Shown here: piece after piece, positions 1 to 8,344 of the stretch
How the letters are laid out: each line of letters begins with the position of its first letter
Position numbering within the stretch: the first letter of the stretch is position 1
Assembly (NCBI RefSeq): GCF_900109935.1
Contig: NZ_FOBV01000008.1
Span: 124,001-188,000, forward strand
Direction: 5' to 3'
DNA: 64,000 nucleotides
From: Chryseobacterium taichungense
GTDB taxonomy: Bacteria; Bacteroidota; Bacteroidia; Flavobacteriales; Weeksellaceae
Made by a program: the position numbers and the translations under genes
The notes under the pieces: generated by a model
Seen by the model: only the letters and a program-made list of their open reading frames with translations
What the model was told of the DNA's origin: nothing
The model's database searches: none

Positions 1-87
1 TTCATCTTCATTTATTCTTTCAATTTCCATTGGGTTATTTTTTAACGTATTCCGATTTTTTGTATTTTTTGAATTATTTTCTTTCAT
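1..87 (-). CDS. Partial hypothetical protein, N-terminal end only
   Basis: An ATG at 87 on the minus strand opens a frame of 29 codons that runs off the left edge of the window without a stop. The visible part starts MKENNSKNTK and is rich in Asn, Lys and Glu. No signal peptide or domain can be recognised in so short a piece. It lies 45 bases downstream of the TonB receptor gene on the same strand and could be its operon partner. The function is unknown. Confidence 0.4.
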   Translation of the reverse strand, partial: MKENNSKNTKNRNTLKNNPMEIERINEDE

Positions 88-132
88 TTTGATTTAGTTT
101 TTATGGTTATTAGTTTTTAGCCCAGTTACAAT

Positions 133-2538
133 TTAAAGTCTTCCTTTTTCATCCGCGCTACTGGATTCAATTTTCTTCGCCTTGAAATTTTCTCCACTTT
201 TGAAATTATAGATCAACGAAAGTGAAAGTACCCTGGATTGCTCTTTATGACTGATATAGATTCTTGTATCATTAAAGTAGCTCGTTGCCTTATAATTATT
301 GGTATAAAATACGTCACTCACCGATGCTCTCGCCGTAAGCTTATTTTTGAAAAACTTCTTTTGTAATCCTACGTCTACCCCGGCAATTCCTTTTGTGACG
401 ATATTTCCGGTAACCATCTGTGGCGTATAAAATCCATTTAACGTAAAAGTATATCCCTTTCCTAATGTGATTTCCTGTTCAGACTGCAGGATAAACGATT
501 GTTTTTCTATCAAGAAATAGGGTGATTTTGAAACTGTATACGTCAAAAGTAAATTATTGTTGGTCGTCCACCATTTTGCAATATTTACAGGCACACTTAA
601 GGTAGCTGTCAGCACTTTGCTTGTTCCTGCGTTTGACTTAATTACAGTCACCAGCTCCTGCCCCGGATAATTTTCGATGATCTGGGCAATAATATCGGTA
701 GTATAATTGTAGCTCAATGCCGTATAATATTTCCCGCTCCACATGCCGCTTACCTCGAATGAATTGGTAAACTGTGGTTTGAGATAAGGATTTCCTGTCG
801 TTACTGAATAATTATCAATATAATATTTGTATGGATTCAGATCAAAATAAGAAGGTCTTCTTATTCTTCTGTTGTATGAAAAAGCCAAAAAGTTATTTCC
901 TTCCGCATCTAAATTTCTTTTCAGGAATAATGACGGAAACCAGTTAAAATAATTCTGGGAAACTTCGCCCTGCTGGCTGCCTGAAAGATCACCCGATACA
1001 TCCGACTGCTCTCCCCTTACGCCCAGTTTATATTCAAATTTTTTCCATTCTCCGCTGAAACTTGCGAAAGCTGCGTAAATTCTTTCTCTGTATTTAAAAT
1101 TGAAATTATTTTCAGGAACGCTGTACCAGGAGTTTTGAAAGATTTCATAGCTGTTATCGTTATCGATATCGGTACTTGTTGCTTTAGCACCGAAACTCAA
1201 ATTATGTCCGGATTTAAAATTCCAGTTATATTTTGCATCTGCCGTAAAGATTTTCGCCGTGCTGGGATAGGAAAATTTAAACAAAGTATCTCTTACGATG
1301 ATATTGTTTGCATTAAAATCCCTGCTGTCACTTATACTATTTCCTGTTCTCTTGTTGTAGGTGTAATCTGTTACAAAACTGAATTTTGAACCCAGCGTGT
1401 CCGTTTTAATACTATAGTTAAGACCTCCATTGTGATAATTCGTTTTAGATTCTGTAGGAAAGCTTCCTATTGATCTTACATTATTGGCTGCAGTAGGATA
1501 ATAAATGTAAGAATCTGAAACAGAATTGCTTGAAAAATTACTGAATTGTCCTGTATATTGCAACCCAACTGACTGCTTATCTGAAAAATCGTATGTTGAA
1601 CCGATCTTTACTCTGTTACTTTTATTCTTTTGAATATCAGTTGAAGACTGCTCATATTTTCCGCCATTGGTAAAATCCCTTTTTTGTGTAAGCTCTTCAT
1701 AACTTTTACTATTTGTATAAGAATAACTTGAACTTAAACCAAATTTTCCTTTCTTATAATTAATAGCTGCATATGGATTGTAGCTCGGATATTTCCCCAG
1801 ACCAATGGAATAATCACTCCCGATATATCCGTTGATACCTTCTTTAGTATTCTTTTTTAGAATAATGTTAATAATTCCTCCCGAACCTTCCGCATCAAAT
1901 TCTGCCGGAGGATGTGCGATTACTTCGATCGACTGTATTTCATTTGATCTTAAATTCTGAAGATAATTTTTAAGATCGACCCCGCTGATGTTCAGCATCT
2001 TTCCGTCGACCATTACCCGTGTTCCCCAAACACCGTTGATAGAAATTTTACCATTATTTACAAAAACACCCGGAGCAAGCCTGAACAGGTCTAAAGATGA
2101 TTTCCCCGCTGCAATAGGATTATCAGAGACATTCATCACAATTCTGTCGATCTTTCTTACAATAGTAGATTTTGCTCTTTTACTTACTACTACTTCCTGA
2201 ATATCTGTAACTTTTTCTTTCGGCAATGCAATAGATACGGTAACTTCCGGATCATTGAAATTGTATTGTTGAATGAAGGGAACTAAATTTTTATATGACG
2301 TAACCACTTTATAGGTTCCGCTTTCCGCAAACCATACCTGGAACTTTCCGTTTTCATCAGCTATTTTTTCTGTAAGAGGTTGTGAAGGATCTTTTACATT
2401 ATAGAATTTTAAAGAAGCAAAAGATAAAGGTCTGCCTTCATTGTCCGTCACACGGCCATTTACCGTCGTCTGTCCGTACAAAGCCCCATACCCTAAAAAG
2501 AATGCCGCAATTATAAAAACTGATTTAGTCATCATCAT
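133..2538 (-). CDS. TonB-dependent outer-membrane receptor with carboxypeptidase-like regulatory domain
   Basis: An 801-residue outer-membrane transporter that would use TonB energy to import an unknown ligand. The first 22 residues form a signal peptide ending YGQ. A CarboxypepD_reg-like beta-sandwich follows (about 24-110, starting VNGRVTDNEG), then a plug domain (about 120-230, with MVDGK and the turn GSGGIINI) and a large barrel of the OMP_b-brl_3 type. The start lies within three consecutive ATGs (2538, 2535, 2532); the closeness of the predicted promoter favours the second or third. No SusD-like partner is next to it, so it is probably not a polysaccharide-utilisation locus. The substrate cannot be inferred. 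Confidence 0.9.
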   Translation of the reverse strand: MMMTKSVFIIAAFFLGYGALYGQTTVNGRVTDNEGRPLSFASLKFYNVKDPSQPLTEKIADENGKFQVWFAESGTYKVVTSYKNLVPFIQQYNFNDPEVTVSIALPKEKVTDIQEVVVSKRAKSTIVRKIDRIVMNVSDNPIAAGKSSLDLFRLAPGVFVNNGKISINGVWGTRVMVDGKMLNISGVDLKNYLQNLRSNEIQSIEVIAHPPAEFDAEGSGGIINIILKKNTKEGINGYIGSDYSIGLGKYPSYNPYAAINYKKGKFGLSSSYSYTNSKSYEELTQKRDFTNGGKYEQSSTDIQKNKSNRVKIGSTYDFSDKQSVGLQYTGQFSNFSSNSVSDSYIYYPTAANNVRSIGSFPTESKTNYHNGGLNYSIKTDTLGSKFSFVTDYTYNKRTGNSISDSRDFNANNIIVRDTLFKFSYPSTAKIFTADAKYNWNFKSGHNLSFGAKATSTDIDNDNSYEIFQNSWYSVPENNFNFKYRERIYAAFASFSGEWKKFEYKLGVRGEQSDVSGDLSGSQQGEVSQNYFNWFPSLFLKRNLDAEGNNFLAFSYNRRIRRPSYFDLNPYKYYIDNYSVTTGNPYLKPQFTNSFEVSGMWSGKYYTALSYNYTTDIIAQIIENYPGQELVTVIKSNAGTSKVLTATLSVPVNIAKWWTTNNNLLLTYTVSKSPYFLIEKQSFILQSEQEITLGKGYTFTLNGFYTPQMVTGNIVTKGIAGVDVGLQKKFFKNKLTARASVSDVFYTNNYKATSYFNDTRIYISHKEQSRVLSLSLIYNFKSGENFKAKKIESSSADEKGRL

Positions 2539-2551
2539 AAGAATTATGACT

Positions 2552-2582
2552 CAAAAGTATCAGGATAACCTGCTTTAATCAA
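2552..2582 (-). promoter_or_regulatory. Bacteroidota-type promoter of the TonB receptor gene
   Basis: Read on the minus strand, TTG (2582-2580) and TACTTTTG (2559-2552) are separated by 20 bases, which matches the TTG / TAnnTTTG consensus of Bacteroidota housekeeping promoters. The start of transcription should be near 2545, leaving a leader of only about 7-14 bases before the three ATGs. Confidence 0.6.
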
Positions 2583-2737
2583 TTTTGATCGATAAGATAT
2601 ATGATTTTTACGATAAAAACATAAAATAGAACGTTAAGTAGGGTTTAAAAAAGCAATAATGAACGATTATTTTACTTCTGTTGTTAGAAAACACTTATAA
2701 AAATACCTATAAATATTTAAATGTAAGATGTTATAAA

Positions 2738-4537
2738 TTAATTGCCGAAGTTCACAAAATGCGGAATATCGGTTGCGAAACTGTTCATCGGCAAAACATT
2801 GTTTCGGTTACTGTTAAAATCGAAAAGCGAATTATTATCGAATGGAACTCGAGGATAATACATAAAAGAAATTTGAATTCTGTTAAAAACAAGGTACGGA
2901 TTATTGATCAAAACTCCAATTCCTATTTTTGTGTTTGTTGTTGTTTTCAATAATTTCTCGTCAGGCATACTTAACCATCCAGCTGCAGCAGTTAAGTATG
3001 GACTGAAATGAAAATTCTTCCAGGTTTTATTAATGAAAAGCTGAAGCTGATACCTTAAAACCAATTTTTTAGTCCCGATATAATCTGCATTATAAACAGG
3101 AAATTCATCCCCCGAAGAAAGATTAATTCTATCGATGTAAGAATAGTTATTCTGCGGATTTCCCAGTGCCAAAGTCGGAGAAAAGAAATGTCTTACTTTC
3201 GCAAATTTCCAATCCATAAGATTTGTAAAATACGTTCCATCCAGACGGAAAGACTCGCGGTCTTGCCGATCCTGGTTAAAAAACCTACCGAACTGAGCCT
3301 TGAGACTGAAATAACCAAGTTTTATAAAGCTGCCATATGTAGTAGAAATTCCGGTATACGGTATCACTTTATTGCTTCTCGATAAAAATCCTCCAGTGAG
3401 ATTTACAGAAGTTCCATAAGCAATATCTTCAGGTAAATCATATTGAAAAATATTTTTCTGCACTTCAAATTTTCTCTGAATAAATCCTGCGGATATCAGA
3501 AAACTGCTGTATGACTTAAAATACTGATACTGGTCAATTCCAGGACTGTCTTTATACTGATAATTTTGAAATCTTCCAATGAGTGCTATATTGCTGGATA
3601 TTTTTTCACTGGAACTCGAAGAAACCGGAATCTGATAACCACCCCACAAATCCTGACTGTATACTTTGATCTGGACTTCCGGAAAAGTGGTAGCCGTTTC
3701 TATCGGAAGCGCAACATTACGCATAAAATATTCAAAAGATAAACCACCTGCCCATTTCGTTAATGGCGAGAAAAAGTCTCTTTTTACATTAAAATTGATT
3801 CTTTCATTTTTAAAGAAATCTCTTTCTCCCAACACCTGAGCATTAATATATGAGCCAAAAAGATTGTACGCCGTATAACTTCCAAAAATATAGTCCTGCT
3901 TTTCTTTCGAATCGTTTCTGTAAAGCAAATTGAGTTCATGTCCCAAACCGAATACATTTTCCTCCGTAACTCCCAATCCTATCTTGCTTCCGGAATAACT
4001 CACTCTCGGTTTTAAGCTCCAGGAATCGAGAACTTTCACCACAACATCCATGGAGTCTTTGGTAGAAGTACTGTCTGAAATGCTTATATGTACCCTGTTT
4101 ATAAAAGGCATTGCTCTAAGTAAACGCTCAGATTCATAGATTTTTTGCGCATTGTATTCCTCTCCTTTTTCAAAAAGAAGATAATTATTAACCGTAGAAA
4201 TTCTTGTGTTGGAATGTAAATGATTTGTAAACCAATCGTACCATCTGGATTTCTCCTTTTTGTCTTTGGAACCATATCCAAACGGATCAATTGTTTCTAT
4301 CCGAATATTTCTGATATATTTTCCTTTGTAAGTTTCCTGCGACAGTTTTTCAGTTGTTGTCTTCACAGAGGCTGAATCTGCTTCTCTACGGAATATGAAG
4401 CGATGTATGAATTTGGTGACTTTTCTTTTATCCGAAAATTTTTCAATTTTGTAATAAATGGAATCTTTTTTCTCCTGTCCGTAAAAAAAAGAAAAACTGC
4501 TTAACAATAAAACCAAAATTACAATCGATTTTTTCAT
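2738..4537 (-). CDS. Outer-membrane protein, POTRA/Omp85-like barrel, function unknown
   Basis: A protein of about 599 residues. The reading frame is open to 4567, but the ATG at 4537 (MKKSIVILVL) gives a proper signal peptide ending FFYGQ and has a purine-rich GGTGAA stretch just upstream, so it was chosen. After the signal comes a polar region, then a segment like a POTRA domain (about 85-180, YIRNIRIETIDPFG ... VVVKVLDSWS). The rest has the alternating aromatic pattern of a beta barrel. This order suggests a surface-antigen (Omp85/BamA-related) protein, but it is shorter than BamA and has one POTRA-like unit at most. It stands alone on the minus strand. The role is unassigned. Confidence 0.75.
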   Translation of the reverse strand: MKKSIVILVLLLSSFSFFYGQEKKDSIYYKIEKFSDKRKVTKFIHRFIFRREADSASVKTTTEKLSQETYKGKYIRNIRIETIDPFGYGSKDKKEKSRWYDWFTNHLHSNTRISTVNNYLLFEKGEEYNAQKIYESERLLRAMPFINRVHISISDSTSTKDSMDVVVKVLDSWSLKPRVSYSGSKIGLGVTEENVFGLGHELNLLYRNDSKEKQDYIFGSYTAYNLFGSYINAQVLGERDFFKNERINFNVKRDFFSPLTKWAGGLSFEYFMRNVALPIETATTFPEVQIKVYSQDLWGGYQIPVSSSSSEKISSNIALIGRFQNYQYKDSPGIDQYQYFKSYSSFLISAGFIQRKFEVQKNIFQYDLPEDIAYGTSVNLTGGFLSRSNKVIPYTGISTTYGSFIKLGYFSLKAQFGRFFNQDRQDRESFRLDGTYFTNLMDWKFAKVRHFFSPTLALGNPQNNYSYIDRINLSSGDEFPVYNADYIGTKKLVLRYQLQLFINKTWKNFHFSPYLTAAAGWLSMPDEKLLKTTTNTKIGIGVLINNPYLVFNRIQISFMYYPRVPFDNNSLFDFNSNRNNVLPMNSFATDIPHFVNFGN

Positions 4538-4928
4538 CAATTCACCAAAAAATTCAATACCGTTCATACTAGCAATTTATAAGCCAAAAATGTGGTACAA
4601 TATAAACACTTACCGAAGAGTAAATACATCAGTTCTCGTTTTTTAAAATAGGGTGTCGAAATTATATTCTGAATTATCTTAAAACATTTAAAAATGTAAT
4701 AAAATAGTTGTTTATCAATAACACAGAACTAATAAACGCAGCTTTTGAAAAGAACTAAAAAAAGATGAATTCCATAAAATCTCCAATATATTAATAAAAG
4801 AACTCATATTATTAATTTAAAAATAGACAGAAGAATATTAATGTCAAGAAGGAAGAACTTTTTGATCACCTTCTCTAAGTTCAGCATCCTGACATATCAT
4901 ATTAATTTCCAATAACTCACAAAGCAAA

Positions 4929-4954
4929 AAAAAGCACTTCTAAAAGTGCTTTTT
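4929..4954. terminator. Bidirectional rho-independent terminator
   Basis: A perfect 11-bp stem (AAAAAGCACTT paired with AAGTGCTTTTT) around a four-base loop, with A and T runs on either side so it can work on both strands. It would stop minus-strand transcription leaving the Shedu gene. The other repeat copies carry a different hairpin (core ACAACTA/TAGTTGT) in the equivalent place. Confidence 0.7.
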
Positions 4955-4959
4955 CTTTA

Positions 4960-5106
4960 AAAGTGACCTCAGCGGTGCATTTTCCGAACACTTTTGTAGA
5001 AGATTTGAATAAGCTTGTAGAACTATCGAAAATCATCTATAATCAAAAATAGAGTATCGTATAATATTTTTTATAAACCAAGATATAAATTTAAATAACT
5101 CCTTAA
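4960..5106 (+). repeat. Island repeat R0 (partial copy)
   Basis: This stretch closely matches 30826-30968 (R3) and more loosely 20258-20345 (R2). Shared landmarks are AGCGGTGCATTTTCCGAA, TTTTGTAGAAGATTTGAATAA, ATCATCTATAATCAAAAATA and, at the right end, TTTAAATAACTCCT. Read from GTG at about 4976 it encodes a coding-like tail (VHFPNTFVEDLNKL...) ending at TAG. It lacks the recombinase-side half seen in R1, R2 and R3, as expected of the outer boundary of the array. R3 and R0 diverge right after AACTCCT. Confidence 0.75.
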
Positions 5107-5153
5107 ATTAAATATATTTATCTACAAAATTAAATTATTAAAACCATATAAGA

Positions 5154-6380
5154 CTATATTTTTTGAAATTGTTCAATTGTGAAATGTAAACGTTCTAATA
5201 AGTTATCGTAAGTAATTATATCAACAATATTTTTATATTTTCTTTTGACTACCTCAAAATCGTTTTTTTGTTGTGATGATAAATTATTCTCCCTTCCCAT
5301 AATAATTAATCCATTTGGGTTTGCTATTTTAATCTCAAAGCCTTCAGGCAATTGAGTTTTGTATCTTTTACTTAAAAAAAATTCTCCTTCCAGGCTCCAG
5401 CGGTTCAGATAATAGATGTATTTTTCAATTTGCATGACTGTTCCCGAAAGTTCTCTAAGAGGAATATAGTTTTCCCGATAAACACCTTTAGTCATAATGG
5501 CATTTTCAAAAGGTTTCTTTATTTCTATAACATCAATATACCCATTAGAATCTACTAAAAGAAGGTCAAGTTGTTTGTCTTTTATCCCATCTGCTAACCT
5601 AGCTTGTATAGGAACTGATTTAAAAGCCAAAATATATTTTGGATAGAGCAACAAAATAATCTGTAAAATTTCTTCCTGCCACTGGTGTTCACTATACTGG
5701 TTTTCATCTTTTAACATTTCTCGCAATTTTTCAAGAATCGTTTGATATTTTACTAGTTCTACATTGCGGAAAATTTCGGTCAAATTTGTCCCATGCATAA
5801 ACAACTTTGTATCAAGATACTTCTGGTATACCTTTTCGGCATCCTTGACTCCTTCTAAATAATTTCTTAACAAGGAGGAGAGTCTGGCTTCGACGTATTT
5901 ACGCCTTTCATAAGAATTTGGAAAATGTTTTAAGAGTTTTTCAAATTCTTCTACGGGAACAGCACTTGGGTTATCCCCACCCAAATAAAAATCATTAGGT
6001 GATATATTTTTAATTACTTGGAAAACAGAAACGTCTGAATCCGCAACAAAAAAATTTGTCTTTAATGGAACATTCTTATATATGAATATATCAAAGTTGT
6101 CGATAAGAATCCCCCTTTTTACTTTATAATAATCTGCAGTAAGTTCTGCAAATCTGAAGAATGTGGTTACTTCCATTTCGGGATCAACGTAATCGTCTAT
6201 TTCTGTTGTCTCCTCAAATTCGGCATTATTCAAAATATCCCCTTCTGTATATCGAAAGGTTTTTTTAAGTTTTACCAACCCTTTAGCTTTAATCGTATCT
6301 GTTATCCAATTAACAGAACCTGCATATTCAGGAGTGTAACACAAAATCAGCCTGTCATCTTTTTTCAAAAAATTAATCAT
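5154..6380 (-). CDS. sduA: Shedu-family (DUF4263) anti-phage nuclease
   Basis: A 408-residue protein. The C-terminal half (about 200-400) is a Shedu/DUF4263 nuclease domain of the PD-(D/E)xK fold: Asp272 in KQLDLLLVD, then Glu286 and Lys288 in IDVIEIKKP, with a likely upstream Glu in WQEEIL. The N-terminal half (1-190) is a separate alpha/beta region I do not recognise; such regions vary among Shedu proteins and are thought to sense or regulate. Shedu is a single-gene phage-defence system in other bacteria. Here it is third in an operon, 5 bases after the GajB-like helicase stop, so all three proteins are probably made together. Its 3' end lies next to repeat R0, and a near-identical 29-codon copy of its tail lies next to R2. 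Confidence 0.85.
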   Translation of the reverse strand: MINFLKKDDRLILCYTPEYAGSVNWITDTIKAKGLVKLKKTFRYTEGDILNNAEFEETTEIDDYVDPEMEVTTFFRFAELTADYYKVKRGILIDNFDIFIYKNVPLKTNFFVADSDVSVFQVIKNISPNDFYLGGDNPSAVPVEEFEKLLKHFPNSYERRKYVEARLSSLLRNYLEGVKDAEKVYQKYLDTKLFMHGTNLTEIFRNVELVKYQTILEKLREMLKDENQYSEHQWQEEILQIILLLYPKYILAFKSVPIQARLADGIKDKQLDLLLVDSNGYIDVIEIKKPFENAIMTKGVYRENYIPLRELSGTVMQIEKYIYYLNRWSLEGEFFLSKRYKTQLPEGFEIKIANPNGLIIMGRENNLSSQQKNDFEVVKRKYKNIVDIITYDNLLERLHFTIEQFQKI

Positions 6381-6385
6381 ACGTG

Positions 6386-8344
6386 TTATCTATCATTTTG
6401 TATATCTATTATCTCCCATTCTTCTTTGTTAATACCCGAGAGATATTTATCAAATCTATCTTTGTGAACAGCAATACATAGTAGGTCTGTTGGTCGTGAA
6501 AATCCAACATATGCCATTTTTGTAGAGCTCTTATGATGTACTCTCTTATCATCAAAGGCATTCCCCAAGAATTGATTTGTTAGTCTTTCAGATTCATAAT
6601 TACCTTGGAAATACGATTCTAAATATAAAGTAGCACAATGTGTTTGCCCCTTTACGGCGTGAACGCTTGTAATTTCAATTTCAAGCCCTTGTTCCTTGTA
6701 ATGATTCGAAATTTCTAATTTCTCTACATTAATTTCAAATAATCTGGTTGTATCATTATTGATAAACGATATACTTGTCGAAGGTGCAGCTTCAGAAAAT
6801 ATTGCAAAGAAATTTGGGATGTACGCTCTAATCCCTTCAAACACATCATTTGCATTTCCTTTAATTACACCCATTGACCAGTTATAAATATTTAGCTTTA
6901 ACTCTTCATATTTTTGATGATCTTTTACTCTAATAAAGTCAATTAATTTTTTCTTCGTATAAGGACGCCCATCTAAAGTGTTTATATTTTCTAAGCGTAA
7001 AATTTTGAGAAAAGAATTCAAAATATTCTTTCTTAAAGGTTCTAAAGTCTGCTTACTCTTATCATAAAAAAGTAAGTAGCTTTTCAAACAATCATAATCT
7101 TGTTTAGGCTTGCTCTTTTCTTTTCTAAATCCTATATGATAATCTTCTAATCTCAATTTGGCATCATCTTGTCGACTGGTATCATCCTCTTTCCAATCGG
7201 TATTCCAACAAACAACCTTTATAGGCCTTTCAGGATTTGTAAAACTGCCCTGCTCTTTGTATGCCTTTACTATATGTGCAAATTGAGGGATAAGATTACC
7301 AATTGTTTCATTTTCAAATTTCAAGATATGGGGTTTTATAACACACACATTCATACCAACAATATTAAAGTTGACATCATTATACAAGGCAAATCTTTTC
7401 ACGAAATTTGCAATTGGTTTACTAAGTCTTTGGCTACCGTTTAATCGTAAAACCTCTGCCCTGTCTTCCCAAACATCAATCGCTTTAACCGAATTATATA
7501 TAGCTTGATTTTTATCTCCAATTCGTTGGATTATTGAAATGCTGTTTCCATCATCATAGAACACTTTTTCTAACAAATTATATTGATGTGTATCCATGTC
7601 TTGCATTTCATCTACAAACACGAAAGAAAAGCGTTTTTGTAAGAGGCTTTTTATTGAATTGTGCTTGTTTAAGTAAATATTTGCTAAGGTAAATGCGTCA
7701 CTATAGTTTAAGATTCCTTTATTTAATAATCGCTTTTTGACGGCAAACAAATTCTTATAAGTATCTGTATGGCTACCGATTTTAGGAATACTAATTTCCT
7801 CAAATGAATCGAAATGAAAGAGTTTATCATTTGGGCCAATGGATAATTCCTCCATAAATTGTTTGAATTTGTTTCCAAGCCTTTTTTCTAATGCTAATCT
7901 GCTGCCATAGGGCAGGCTTTTATGCAGGCTTTCCCAAAATATTTCAGAATCAATTCTGATAGGCTTTTTGCCCTTCCAATGAACAAACATTGGTATTGCT
8001 AAAAAGGTATCTACAAAACTTTGAATTGTTCCAATAAAATTTGGATAAGAAAAAAGTTTAGGACAATGTTTTTGTACTTTTTCCTTTATCTCATCTATGG
8101 CTGTGTTTGTATGAGATATTATAAGAATTCCTGAGCCATCAGAAAAAGGAAGCTTTCGTTCTATAATAAGCAATTTTGCTAAAAGTGCTGTTGTTTTTCC
8201 GCTACCGGGAACGGCTTGTAAATCTATGGTATTAAGATTTCTGATAAACGCTTTTCGTTCATCATCAAATTCTTTTCCTTCAGGCAAAAGTATTCTTTCA
8301 GCATACCGAATATCGTCGTCGGTTATGTCAATTCCCTGTAGCAT
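6386..8344 (-). CDS. gajB: UvrD/Rep-type superfamily 1 helicase, GajB-like
   Basis: A 652-residue DNA helicase with the UvrD motif series: Walker A VPGSGKTT (45-52), motif II DEMQD (245-249), motif III GDKNQAIY (276-283), an Arg motif in GSQRLSKP, motif V ITSVHAVKGQTH, and motif VI YVGFSRPTDL near the C-terminus. It overlaps the upstream OLD-nuclease gene by 17 bases, which is the Gabija arrangement (GajA endonuclease plus GajB helicase/NTPase). It is longer than the founding GajB (about 494 residues), with extra sequence in the central 2A/2B part. In Gabija the helicase is thought to sense DNA ends or nucleotide depletion and activate GajA. The start at 8344 lies inside the gajA end. Confidence 0.85.
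   Translation of the reverse strand: MLQGIDITDDDIRYAERILLPEGKEFDDERKAFIRNLNTIDLQAVPGSGKTTALLAKLLIIERKLPFSDGSGILIISHTNTAIDEIKEKVQKHCPKLFSYPNFIGTIQSFVDTFLAIPMFVHWKGKKPIRIDSEIFWESLHKSLPYGSRLALEKRLGNKFKQFMEELSIGPNDKLFHFDSFEEISIPKIGSHTDTYKNLFAVKKRLLNKGILNYSDAFTLANIYLNKHNSIKSLLQKRFSFVFVDEMQDMDTHQYNLLEKVFYDDGNSISIIQRIGDKNQAIYNSVKAIDVWEDRAEVLRLNGSQRLSKPIANFVKRFALYNDVNFNIVGMNVCVIKPHILKFENETIGNLIPQFAHIVKAYKEQGSFTNPERPIKVVCWNTDWKEDDTSRQDDAKLRLEDYHIGFRKEKSKPKQDYDCLKSYLLFYDKSKQTLEPLRKNILNSFLKILRLENINTLDGRPYTKKKLIDFIRVKDHQKYEELKLNIYNWSMGVIKGNANDVFEGIRAYIPNFFAIFSEAAPSTSISFINNDTTRLFEINVEKLEISNHYKEQGLEIEITSVHAVKGQTHCATLYLESYFQGNYESERLTNQFLGNAFDDKRVHHKSSTKMAYVGFSRPTDLLCIAVHKDRFDKYLSGINKEEWEIIDIQNDR

Larger units (their letters stand above)
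4568..5153. other. Gene-free stretch holding a terminator and the leftmost island repeat
   Basis: About 590 bases of A+T-rich sequence without a credible gene. The left half is featureless. The right half holds a strong hairpin (4929-4954) and the repeat copy R0 (4960-5106). The sequence up to about 4920 has no match in the other repeat copies, so the island boundary probably lies near 4950. Confidence 0.6.

Noticed and set aside
2681..2953. A 90-codon plus-strand frame opposite the end of the outer-membrane protein gene
   Set aside because: It mostly overlaps the coding region at 2738-4537 and has no initiation signal or family pattern.
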